Below are positions 44,942 to 52,766 of a DNA stretch of 64,000 bases, one piece after another (positions within the stretch are counted from its first letter, which is position 1; every line of letters begins with the position of its first letter). Position numbers and translations under genes: made by a program. Under the pieces are notes generated by a model. The model saw only the letters and a program-made list of their open reading frames with translations, searched no databases and was not told the DNA's origin. The DNA comes from Halosimplex pelagicum (lineage in GTDB: Archaea; Halobacteriota; Halobacteria; Halobacteriales; Haloarculaceae). Location: NCBI RefSeq assembly GCF_013415905.1, contig NZ_CP058909.1:3968001-4032000 (forward strand). The letters are read 5' to 3'.

Positions 44942-45697
44942 TTAGGAGAGAGCAAAGTAACTGTCACCACTGGCTTCTGCCTCTACTGCGTACTTGACAA
45001 AGTCGTAGGCGTAATGTGAGATAGTGATCCGGTCATGCATTTCCACGTCCCAATCCATTGTCCAGATCTCAAAGTCATGTTCTCCTAGTTGGGGGATCAT
45101 CTCCTTCTTATCCATATCTGACTCGGCCGTATACCGCATCTGGCCCTTCTCGAATTCTTGCGTTACCTCAAACTGATCCTTGTATTTCTCGTACATCGAC
45201 CGAAGGAACTGGTGGTACTCGGTGTGAACTTGGGCTAGCACCTTCTCAATCCGTTCAAAAGCCAACTGTAGTGTGGGCGGATCAGTGCTTTCGACCTTGA
45301 GCTCAACTTTGAAATCCTCTGGACCCAACTCAACGAAGTTCATACCTTTCACCAATGGAGTACCCATTTCCGTTGCTCTCTTCATATAGATCTGCAGGTA
45401 GTGGTATCGCATATCCGTCTCCAGCCGGAATAGGTCCGCTGGACGGTTTGGATCATTTACCGAGATGGTTAGGTACGTCAGTTTCTCATCCTCATCAAAG
45501 GCACAGTTTCGTAGCTGTAGGTTGATTTCCTCACCAACCTCCGGTGTAAAAGAGATCTCTTGGCCGGCGACAGACGCAAAAATCTTCCTGCGTCTCTCTG
45601 ATGTTGATTCCTGCTCCGGAATCACGGATTGCGCCAATTTGAGCGATGAAATGACTCCACTGAAATCCATGTGATATATCACGAAGTCAGACCCCAT
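44942..45697 (-). CDS. Hypothetical protein
   Basis: 251 residues, alpha/beta, no membrane segment. Contains KVLAQVHTEYHQFLRSMYEKYKDQFEVTQEF (helical) and a C-terminal HDFEIWTMDWDVEMHDRITISHY. Not recognised. Same strand and upstream of the nuclease-like gene, so the two may be co-transcribed. Divergent from the rhomboid-like gene. Confidence 0.5.
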   Translation of the reverse strand: MGSDFVIYHMDFSGVISSLKLAQSVIPEQESTSERRRKIFASVAGQEISFTPEVGEEINLQLRNCAFDEDEKLTYLTISVNDPNRPADLFRLETDMRYHYLQIYMKRATEMGTPLVKGMNFVELGPEDFKVELKVESTDPPTLQLAFERIEKVLAQVHTEYHQFLRSMYEKYKDQFEVTQEFEKGQMRYTAESDMDKKEMIPQLGEHDFEIWTMDWDVEMHDRITISHYAYDFVKYAVEAEASGDSYFALS

Positions 45698-45785
45698 TTT
45701 TCTAACTGTCGCTTATCTCTGCCCATTCAGGTATACCATCCGCCAGACGACGGATAGAATCGATTTATAACGTTAGCAAGAGGTC

Positions 45786-46511
45786 ATGTGTAAAGATACA
45801 ATGCCTGGTGACCGCGAAGAAACAAGCTCTCATTCTGACAGCGCTCTACCGTCCCTGTTCATACGGTTTCTCCATTCTGCCAGCGGGATCCGGAATGAAG
45901 TCATTGGCACAATTACGCTGATCGCATTCCTTGTTGCTATCTTCCAAGCAGAGGTTCTCACAGCTACCGCCTTTGAGTACACCTCATCACGGGCCTTGCT
46001 CAATTCCTTTCCTAGAGACGCCAAGATCTTTATTGCCGCAACAATCGGTCCGTTCATCCATCAAGGACCACGACACCTGACCGATAACCTTGGCGTCCTA
46101 CTTGTTGCCGGAATCTACTTAGAGTACCAATACAATCGTAGATTCATCTACATCTTCTATCTTATAGTCGGATATCTTGCGGCTTGGGTCCCGTTATTGA
46201 TGGGCTCAGTAGGATCTGTTGGAGCAAATGGCGTCACATTTGGCCTCACATCCTGGCTACTCGTTCACTCGATTAGCTGCTTACTCGAAATGGGATACGA
46301 AGGCGCACTCGATCTGAGAGTACTCCATTTCATCGCCGTCTTCTTCGGGCTTGTGAAGGCTCGAGAAGTGGTCGCTCTTCTTGGGATGATGGATGGTGCT
46401 GATGATGTCACCCACTTTTTCGGGGCTTTTATCGGTCTACTCCTCGGCCTTCGATTCGTGCTCAATTACTATGGTTTCTCAATAGGCACTCGGATTCAAC
46501 GCCCTGAGTGA
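45786..46511 (+). CDS. Rhomboid-family membrane protein, probably inactive
   Basis: 241 residues, six hydrophobic helices. Family landmarks are HQGPRHLTDNLGVLL (HxxxN in helix 2), VGANGVTFGL in helix 4 where active rhomboids have GxSG, and THFFGAFIGLLLG in helix 6 with the catalytic-type His. The expected serine is Asn, so the Ser-His dyad is lost. Inactive rhomboids act as membrane-protein binding or quality-control factors. An ATG at 45801 is an alternative start. Confidence 0.7.
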   Translation: MCKDTMPGDREETSSHSDSALPSLFIRFLHSASGIRNEVIGTITLIAFLVAIFQAEVLTATAFEYTSSRALLNSFPRDAKIFIAATIGPFIHQGPRHLTDNLGVLLVAGIYLEYQYNRRFIYIFYLIVGYLAAWVPLLMGSVGSVGANGVTFGLTSWLLVHSISCLLEMGYEGALDLRVLHFIAVFFGLVKAREVVALLGMMDGADDVTHFFGAFIGLLLGLRFVLNYYGFSIGTRIQRPE

Positions 46512-47113
46512 GGTCATCCAGTGCTTCAGTGCCGATTTATAGTCGATTTGTTGCACTGATGCTGCAGAATCCGCCCTGGGATCCCGACTTTCCCGCAGAC
46601 GGGGCACTCCCGCAGGGGGTGTCGGCGGTAGATCGTTCCAAGCGTCTAATGCGGCATCGAGCTGTGCTTACGATTGGCAAGTCTGTCGTCCGGCGGGCTT
46701 CGCGGAGGTGAATACGAAGCCTTCACGGGCCGTGAGGGTGCATTTCTCGGACATTGGTTCTCTGGGGGCACGTTCGGATGTGCCCTCCGCCCTTCTAGGG
46801 TGGATAAACAGATTTCATCACGACAACGGTCTCGCCCCTCGGTACATCACTCCCAAAGCTGTGGTTCCGGTTGTGGCTGCCGGCCGACCGGAGGGAGGCC
46901 AAGAGCGGAGGGTGGGTGGAGAGGCCTGGGCTCGTCCAGCGATAGATAACTAGCTCCCATCGTATCGACTGGGATCAATTGAGACCGTCCAACAGCTTAT
47001 CGCGTGTCGAGTCAGAGCGGGGACGGTCTCTCTCAGAAATGGTGGTGTTCGGCATGCTATGCAGGCCTGTCTGAGCACGCCTGCACTCTTCGCAGGCGTT
47101 AAAATAGATCAAA
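46512..47113. other. Degenerate stretch
   Basis: No intact gene. A short minus-strand piece at 46527-46620 reads RRHPLRECPVCGKVGIPGRI and on to a stop, like a zinc-finger C-terminus. Upstream frames are broken, so it looks like a decayed gene. Nothing else supported. Confidence 0.35.
46527..46620 (-). pseudogene. Zinc-finger C-terminal remnant
   Basis: About 30 codons ending at a TGA at 46527, with CPVCG and HQC. An in-frame stop lies just upstream, and other frames carry the likely continuation. Origin unknown. Confidence 0.3.
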
Positions 47114-47226
47114 ATGAGCCCAACTCCTTCCGCGGATTCAAGAATAGACTCTATTCAAACCCACCGGGTCGAACCGTACCACGGCGACCGCAAAGATCGC
47201 TACCTCACGATCCCCACACTGCAGTG
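47114..47226 (+). pseudogene. Possible 5' end of a truncated gene
   Basis: ATG at 47114 starts MSPTPSADSRIDSIQTHRVE with coding character for about 36 codons. It then runs into the 3' end of the GC-rich operon on the other strand, suggesting it was cut at the boundary of the 47.2-52.2 kb island. Confidence 0.3.
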
Positions 47227-47229
47227 CGG

Positions 47230-48270
47230 TTACAGCACCGTCTCTAACGCCTGCAACGCCGTGATCGCGTCCTCGAGGTGCGCTTCCGGATCACTCCCGT
47301 TTCCCGCTGCTGACTGTTCATCTTGCCCGTCATCAGGCTCAACGGCATCCCCGTCCAGACCCTGACCCGCGTCAACGCGCTCACCACTCCCGTCAGCAAC
47401 CGCGTCCAACTGTTGCTGCGCGTCACTCGCATCAGGCCCATCACTCGGCGTCGCCCCGTCGCTTCGCTCGTCTCCATCCGTCTCCACTCGCGGCCGCCCG
47501 CCGCGCCGGTCCATCGCGTCCAGCGGGAAGTCGTACGCCCGGCCGCGCTTCTCCTTGTAGAACGTCGACCGCCGGGACAAGTCGAGCACCGACATGACTG
47601 CGCTCCGGTCACACCCGCGGTCCAACGCCTGTCGAACCAGCTCGTCCTCGACGCGTTGCCACAACAACTGCGCGTCACTCGGGATGCGGCCACGCGAGGA
47701 CTGCTCGATTTGCCCGGCTAACCCCCACTCGCCCGTGTCCGCGTCCTGGTCGATGACTTGCCGGTCGCGCGAAGACACGAGATTATCCAGCCCCATCACC
47801 ACCCACAGTCGTTCCCGAACAGCTGTCATCGTCAAATCCGCCGACAACGCCGCCGCAACATCACCCGTCGTCGCCGGTCCGGACTCGGACAGGATCCGCA
47901 GGATCTCGACGTCCTGCGGGAGCAACACCGTCAAGTCCTCCTCCGTCAACTCGACCGGGACGTCATCCTCCGTCGTCTGCTGGTGCTGCCAGGAGTGACA
48001 CGCCCGGCACAACACCGTCAGGTTCTCCGGGTCGTGCTCGTCCATTCCGTCCGGGTCCCGCGTCAAGTGATGGACATGCAGCGTCGCCAGTCCACCAGCC
48101 TCAGGCCCGCACCGCCCGCAGCCCTGGCACCGGTGGCCGTGCTCAACGAGCAACTCTTGACGTGTCGCCGGGTCCACCGTCTCGTGGCACTCCGCGTGCC
48201 CCGTCACAGGCCCCGCACCTCCACTGCGCCGCCGCCAACCGCATAGTTCATCCTCGATACTTCGCTCCAC
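47230..48270 (-). CDS. HNH endonuclease with winged-helix domain
   Basis: 346 residues. The HNH domain at about 28-95 has CQGCGRCG, HVHHL, a DPENLTVLCRACH segment and a second cysteine pair, so the ββα-metal motif and structural zinc look complete. A winged helix at about 120-185 follows (VEILRILSESGPATTGDVAAAL), then a helical part and an acidic low-complexity tail. Last gene of a GC-rich minus-strand operon downstream of a DEDD exonuclease and two RAMP-type proteins. Inference: the DNA-cutting arm of that system. Confidence 0.75.
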   Translation of the reverse strand: MERSIEDELCGWRRRSGGAGPVTGHAECHETVDPATRQELLVEHGHRCQGCGRCGPEAGGLATLHVHHLTRDPDGMDEHDPENLTVLCRACHSWQHQQTTEDDVPVELTEEDLTVLLPQDVEILRILSESGPATTGDVAAALSADLTMTAVRERLWVVMGLDNLVSSRDRQVIDQDADTGEWGLAGQIEQSSRGRIPSDAQLLWQRVEDELVRQALDRGCDRSAVMSVLDLSRRSTFYKEKRGRAYDFPLDAMDRRGGRPRVETDGDERSDGATPSDGPDASDAQQQLDAVADGSGERVDAGQGLDGDAVEPDDGQDEQSAAGNGSDPEAHLEDAITALQALETVL

Positions 48271-48387
48271 TCGTGTTCATGCATGTGTCTGTGTCGCTGC
48301 TGTGTACCGCCAGTGTTCCCGCGCCGATCCAGCAGGCAGGTGAGGGTGGTGTATCGCTTCAAATCGACCGCGACCCCGAACCGTACC

Positions 48388-49071
48388 TTACGGACGGTCG
48401 CCGTACTCCTCGACCGTTGGCGTCAACGACTTCACGTTGAAATCCGACTTGCTACAGTACCGTTGGGCTAACGCGCTCAACGCCCCGGTCCGCAACACGT
48501 CCGACACGTTGTGCAGCACGAGCTCCACAGCCCGCCCGTCCTCGAACGCCGCGACCGCCTCGGAACTATCATCGAACGGGTCGAATTCGTCGTGCGCGCC
48601 GCCGCACAGCACGTCGTACGCCGTCTCCAGGTCCGACGCGGCGTCGCCGTTCACCCGCGTGTTGAACAAGTCACGAACTACGGGGAACACGTCCGCGTAC
48701 GGCAGGTCGTGGAACGGCCACTGCACGTCGTGCGCCGCGAACCTTGTCCGGAGAAACGGAAGGTCGAACCCGCCACGCCACGTCTCCCCGTTGTACGCGA
48801 CCAGCAACACGTCGTTGGCCCGGAGGCGCGACACGACGAACTCCGCCATCGCCTCCAACAACTCGGCCTCCGACTCGCACCGCGTGAGCCGCACGTGCTC
48901 ACCCGACCGGTCCGACACGGCCGCCTCGCACTCCGCAGCCGTCCCGTTACCGCCGCGGTAGAAGACACGGCACCCGAGCCCTAACTCGAACCCGACAACC
49001 GTCACCGCGTCCGACGCGGCCAGCCCCGTCGTCTCAATATCGAACGCGACGTGCTCGAGGCTCCCCGCCAT
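48388..49071 (-). CDS. YprB-like DEDD-type 3'-5' exonuclease
   Basis: 227 residues from the ATG at 49071, which overlaps the upstream stop (TGATG). Exo I is AFDIETTGL (D and E), exo II lies in VAYNGETWRGGFDLPFL (NGxxFD type), and exo III is LHNVSDVLRT, with a histidine four residues before the aspartate. This is the RNase-H-fold YprB-like family. Such exonucleases trim DNA or RNA ends. Its embedding in a RAMP operon hints at guide or target processing, which is inference. Confidence 0.75.
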   Translation of the reverse strand: MAGSLEHVAFDIETTGLAASDAVTVVGFELGLGCRVFYRGGNGTAAECEAAVSDRSGEHVRLTRCESEAELLEAMAEFVVSRLRANDVLLVAYNGETWRGGFDLPFLRTRFAAHDVQWPFHDLPYADVFPVVRDLFNTRVNGDAASDLETAYDVLCGGAHDEFDPFDDSSEAVAAFEDGRAVELVLHNVSDVLRTGALSALAQRYCSKSDFNVKSLTPTVEEYGDRP

Positions 49072-50006
49072 CACGCCTCACCCTCACTACTCAACCCATC
49101 ACGCCCCGGCACCCGGTCCGCACCAGCCGGCCTGACGCGGAACTCACCGAACCCGAACTTCGAATGCGACCCGACACGCACCACGCCTTGCCGCGCTGTC
49201 GCCACCGGGTCACTCCCCGTGTACGGGACGACCTGCCCGTGATCCACGGTCGTGAGTTCATACGACTCTCCGCCCTGGACGAGCCGGGACTCACGCCGCC
49301 GCAACTCACCGTCGTCGACGCCCCACCACCACGGCACCGACTGGTCATCCGCCCCCGGGTGCCCCGTCCGTAGTACGTACGGCGACACCAACTCCACAAC
49401 GTGCGCATCCGCCTCGCGGACCCGCGAGTAATCCAACTCCTCCAACACCACTGTTTGCGTGTCCGCCAGGCTCGTCGCGCCGAGCCCGAGGTTGCGCGCC
49501 CCGCCAACACGCACCCCGTCCAGCACGGCCTCATCAAGCGGCAACACGTCCCCGTCACGACCTGCCGCGTGCAGGTAGCAGTGCAGGTACGTGTTCACCG
49601 TGCGTTTCCGCCCATGGGCCGCCACTGGCTTCCCGAACCACGACGCCGGCGCGAACCCCGTCCGCCCCGCATACGACCGCATCTCATGCGTGTTCTCCGC
49701 GTCCCGTGGCCCCGAATCACCAACCCACCGCTGCGCCGCGTCCCGGAACAAGAACAAGTCCTCGTAGGCTTCGACCGGCCTGAGGCTCGTCCCGAAATAC
49801 GGCTTCCCCCCGAACTGTGAATGCTCGTCCGGGAACGCCCCATGGGTCCCCGGGACGAACACGCCAGTACTCGCCTGCAACTCGTTCGCCGCCGCGTCGT
49901 CAAGCTCCCGGGCGATCGCCGTGAACACCGCATTCCCCGACACGAAATACGGGTGCCCCACGTAATCCTGCTCCAGTTGCAACAGGACCTCCTGGACGAC
50001 CGTCAC
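49071..50006 (-). CDS. RAMP-like protein (Cas5/Cas6/Csf3-like)
   Basis: 311 residues. The C-terminal VRVGSHSKFGFGEFRV has the glycine-rich loop seen in Cas5, Cas6 and Csf3 RAMP proteins. Other pieces (VSGNAVFTAIA near the N-terminus, VGGARNLGLGATSL in the centre) are consistent with a ferredoxin-like RAMP fold. The central ARNLGLG echoes ARNFGGG in the Cas7-like neighbour. Overlaps the upstream gene by four bases. Role in crRNA processing or crRNA 5'-end binding is inferred. Confidence 0.55.
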   Translation of the reverse strand: MTVVQEVLLQLEQDYVGHPYFVSGNAVFTAIARELDDAAANELQASTGVFVPGTHGAFPDEHSQFGGKPYFGTSLRPVEAYEDLFLFRDAAQRWVGDSGPRDAENTHEMRSYAGRTGFAPASWFGKPVAAHGRKRTVNTYLHCYLHAAGRDGDVLPLDEAVLDGVRVGGARNLGLGATSLADTQTVVLEELDYSRVREADAHVVELVSPYVLRTGHPGADDQSVPWWWGVDDGELRRRESRLVQGGESYELTTVDHGQVVPYTGSDPVATARQGVVRVGSHSKFGFGEFRVRPAGADRVPGRDGLSSEGEA

Positions 50007-50818
50007 AGGGCATCACCTCGCCACTCCAGGAAATCCTCGATGAACTGCAGCGCCGTCGACCACGACCGGATCCGGCGCAGCTGCGCATCCAACACGCGCC
50101 ACGCCCGGCACCCATCCGCATCACCCGGGTGCTCCGGGAGCCGCGACCACACATCCGCGAACGACCGCGTCGGCCCCGCACCCAGCGTAGCCGCCGGCCG
50201 GTCACCCGGGTCCGCAGTCACCCGCAGCGACACCGGCCCAGTGTCCAGCACCGTCCGGTGGGGCGTCACCGCCTCGTCCGGGGAATCCACGACCAGGTAC
50301 AGGTCCTCGAACCCTGCGCCCGCCCGGTAATTCGACACCAACGCCGCCACGAGCAGGGTATGGTACTTCAACGACGTGTACGGGTAGAACAGTGACTCCG
50401 AGAACACCGCCGCCACCCACGACTCCAACCATGCCTCGTGCGCCGCACCCGGATCAGCAGTCGACACTAACGCTTTCACCGCAGCCCCGATCTCCCCCGC
50501 ACCAACATCACCGACCGCTTGTTCACCAGACACCAAGGACAACCGGTACGGCGACCGGTGATTCGACACCGTCACCTCAGGCTCCCCATCAGGCCGCGAC
50601 AACAACGCCGCGTCCCGGTCAGCATGCAACGGCACTTGTTCATTCACTCGAACGCCCGCATACTCCGCAGCCGCGTTCTCATGCGCCCGGCCACGCAGCT
50701 TATGCGTATCATGCCGATACGCAGCCACCAACGCGTCCGACGACGACTCGCCGCCCTCATCATCGGTCTCCCCTGAACCAGGCTGCGCACGCGACGCAGA
50801 CGACGCGTCACGCGTCAC
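50003..50818 (-). CDS. Unknown helical protein of the RAMP operon
   Basis: 271 residues. The first 30 residues are disordered. The rest is mixed, with LYPYT-like SLFYPYTSLKYHTLLVAALVSN and an alpha-helical C-terminus (DAQLRRIRSWSTALQFIEDFLEW). No cysteine cluster and no nuclease motif. By position between Cas7-like and RAMP-like genes it could be a large- or small-subunit equivalent. Four-base overlaps on both sides show coupling. Confidence 0.5.
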   Translation of the reverse strand: MTRDASSASRAQPGSGETDDEGGESSSDALVAAYRHDTHKLRGRAHENAAAEYAGVRVNEQVPLHADRDAALLSRPDGEPEVTVSNHRSPYRLSLVSGEQAVGDVGAGEIGAAVKALVSTADPGAAHEAWLESWVAAVFSESLFYPYTSLKYHTLLVAALVSNYRAGAGFEDLYLVVDSPDEAVTPHRTVLDTGPVSLRVTADPGDRPAATLGAGPTRSFADVWSRLPEHPGDADGCRAWRVLDAQLRRIRSWSTALQFIEDFLEWRGDAL

Positions 50819-51759
50819 GACCCATCACCGCCCGGCACCGGGACATCACCATCACGCGCCGCCACACGACCCTGCAACGCCCGCACAAACTCATCCCGAC
50901 ACTCCTCGACCCACACGTCATCCTTCTCCTCCATCGACTGCGTCACACCCTGCGCCCGATTAAACACTCGGCGCACCTCCTGTTGTGAGTATAACGGGTT
51001 GATCACCCACGCGTCAGCCATCCCACCACCGAAATTCCGCGCCCCGCCGAGCTGGAACGCGAACTCGTCAGCATGCGCGTCCAGGAACGCCACCGCTTCG
51101 AGCAGGAGGCCAACGAACTCCGGCTTCGCCTCCCGCAACGTCAACTTCCACGTCCCCGACAGATTCCCGACCACGTCCCGATCCGCATGCCGAAGCGGTT
51201 GCCCGCCGTCCTCACCGTTCCTGGAGCGGACCTGATTACTGATCTGGCGGTAGTGCGCTTCCGCCTCGCCGTCAAGCACATCCACTTGCCGGCGGATCGG
51301 GGAGAAGCGAATCGGGCGGCGCAACAACTTCCCCGGCTGATTTTGGAATCCGCCGAACAGATCATAGACGACGCAGCCAGCATCCGTCTCGTCAGTGCAG
51401 CTGCCTTTCTCGTGGTACCCTGACTCCAGGTCGCGTTCATACACGTCGTCACGCATGAAGTCCGCATTCTGCGGCCCCGGATGGCACGCAGTACCGCCCG
51501 CCGACTGCAGCACTTGCTCACACCCGTGGCGCAACCAGCCAGACAACGTGAACGGTGAAATCTGACCGCGAATCTGATTCTGCGGATCATCCGCCTCATA
51601 CCGATCCGACGACGCATGGTGTCTGTCCGTCACGATCCCGTCTCCCGGTGCGAGTAGGCCGATCTCGAGGCCGACAAACACGTCCGGGAACAGCATATCC
51701 TCTGGATCAACCGGCAGGTCGAGTTCCACGTCAGTCTCAGACCCCTCGAAGAGCGCCAT
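50815..51759 (-). CDS. Cas7/Csf2-like RAMP backbone protein
   Basis: 314 residues from the ATG at 51759; the longer frame to 51969 overlaps the upstream gene. RAMP features: FVGLEIGLLAPGDGIV at the N-terminus, SPFTLSGWLRHGCE (the ipaSSLKGxLR-type segment), YDLFGGFQ, and FQLGGARNFGGGMADAWVI near the C-terminus (glycine-rich strand). This order resembles Csm3, Cmr4 and especially type IV Csf2. Cas7 proteins polymerise along the guide RNA. A conserved aspartate in the early SSDRYEADD loop might be a cleavage residue, but this is uncertain. Confidence 0.65.
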   Translation of the reverse strand: MALFEGSETDVELDLPVDPEDMLFPDVFVGLEIGLLAPGDGIVTDRHHASSDRYEADDPQNQIRGQISPFTLSGWLRHGCEQVLQSAGGTACHPGPQNADFMRDDVYERDLESGYHEKGSCTDETDAGCVVYDLFGGFQNQPGKLLRRPIRFSPIRRQVDVLDGEAEAHYRQISNQVRSRNGEDGGQPLRHADRDVVGNLSGTWKLTLREAKPEFVGLLLEAVAFLDAHADEFAFQLGGARNFGGGMADAWVINPLYSQQEVRRVFNRAQGVTQSMEEKDDVWVEECRDEFVRALQGRVAARDGDVPVPGGDGS

Positions 51760-51761
51760 CG

Positions 51762-52250
51762 CTAGCACCCCTCCATCGTATTGGCGTCGTCTCTCTCGGC
51801 CGGCACCGCGCACACCGAGCAGTGCTGTAGTGAGCATCGTTCCGGCCACTCCACTCGGGTCTCCGCATCCGAGACAGCAACCGCTTCGCGTGAGCTCCGC
51901 GGCGACACCGCCGTGATTTCTGGCGCAAGAAGCACTGGCCAATCCGCCTGCACAGCCTGATCCACGCACCGCCCAACACGCCCCTCAACAACAACCTCGC
52001 AAACGCCAAGCGTCGCAAGCGACGCCAACGCAAGCGAGTGTGACGGGCACCGCGCCTGCCCAACCAGCCACCGCGACTGACAGCACCGCCGGAAGGCATA
52101 CGCGGACACCCGCCCGCCTTCCCGCACGCGATCACCGCACACCTGGCAGAATACCGCCCCTACCCCGGGTGCAGCAGTATTTAAGTGGTTTATTGCTTCA
52201 ATTGCTATGCTACCGTTAGTCTCTTGGATAGGTGGATTCGATTTATCCAT
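51762..52250 (-). CDS. Small cysteine-rich protein, first gene of RAMP operon (Csf1-like?)
   Basis: 162 residues from the ATG at 52250; the frame extends to 52361. Cysteine clusters are FCQVCGDRV, FRRCCQ, ARCPSH and LQHCSVCAV, enough for one or two zinc sites. By size, zinc content and position next to a Csf2-like gene it may be a reduced Csf1, but no conserved segment proves this. The GC-rich segment begins only near 52165, so the true start could be downstream of the TATA element at 52176-52186. Confidence 0.5.
   Translation of the reverse strand: MDKSNPPIQETNGSIAIEAINHLNTAAPGVGAVFCQVCGDRVREGGRVSAYAFRRCCQSRWLVGQARCPSHSLALASLATLGVCEVVVEGRVGRCVDQAVQADWPVLLAPEITAVSPRSSREAVAVSDAETRVEWPERCSLQHCSVCAVPAERDDANTMEGC
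52176..52186 (-). promoter_or_regulatory. Candidate TATA element for the RAMP operon
   Basis: The minus strand reads ACTTAAATACT, the best archaeal TATA match upstream of the operon. It would place transcription start near 52154, inside the longest reading frame. This leaves the translation start open. Confidence 0.35.
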
Positions 52251-52349
52251 GGGTACTCTCACGTCCCGTGGGAAACCCAGCCCGGGTGTTCCAGCACCCA
52301 GGCGCTTTCTCTGGCAATTGCGCTTGATGGGCCGAGCTCCACATCCATT

Positions 52350-52361
52350 ATGAGAACTCAT
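52350..52361. promoter_or_regulatory. Possible operator, inverted repeat
   Basis: ATGAG-AA-CTCAT is a perfect 5-base inverted repeat just before a TATA-like GTAAATAC (52366-52373) and between two divergent genes. It is a candidate site for the HTH protein encoded at 52391. Confidence 0.35.
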
Positions 52362-52390
52362 ACTGGTAAATACCTTTCGGAGCCCTCATA

Positions 52391-52681
52391 ATGGACTCAG
52401 TTAGACCGTTAGGACTAATCAGAGTGGTAGTAAATACAGAGGTGATGCCCGACCGTAACGAAGAGACTGGCCAATATACAGGCGAGTACTCTGTTGAGGA
52501 TTTCCTCGATGCGATTAGCGTCGAGGATGGGATGGCGGGTACGGGCGACATCGCAGAACGGGTAGGTTGTGCCCACGATACGGCATACAAACGACTCCAG
52601 AGCATGGAGGAGGAAGGATTAGTTTCATCCCGTAAAGTGGGCAACACCCTCTTGTGGACAAGCTTGGAATCCGAGAACTGA
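52391..52681 (+). CDS. HTH transcriptional regulator
   Basis: 96 residues from the ATG at 52391; GTAAATAC 18-25 bases upstream suits a leaderless message. An internal ATG at 52445 is the alternative. Winged helix-turn-helix at about 45-90 (AGTGDIAERVGCAHDTAYKRLQSMEEEG, then KVGNTLLW as wing). Divergent from the RAMP operon, so it is a candidate regulator of it. An IS6 copy lies 85 bases downstream. Confidence 0.7.
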   Translation: MDSVRPLGLIRVVVNTEVMPDRNEETGQYTGEYSVEDFLDAISVEDGMAGTGDIAERVGCAHDTAYKRLQSMEEEGLVSSRKVGNTLLWTSLESEN

Positions 52682-52766
52682 CTTGAGTCGTGAGAAATCT
52701 CGTGTGAGAGAGCCTGTTGTACAATGGCTAACAAATACCGTGATGAGAAATACCAGGGTCATCTGG

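Noticed and set aside
47758-50988. Long plus-strand frames in the GC-rich RAMP region
   Set aside because: High GC keeps antisense frames open. They are basic and Pro/Arg/His-rich, while the minus-strand frames are acidic, overlap in operon style and carry domain motifs.
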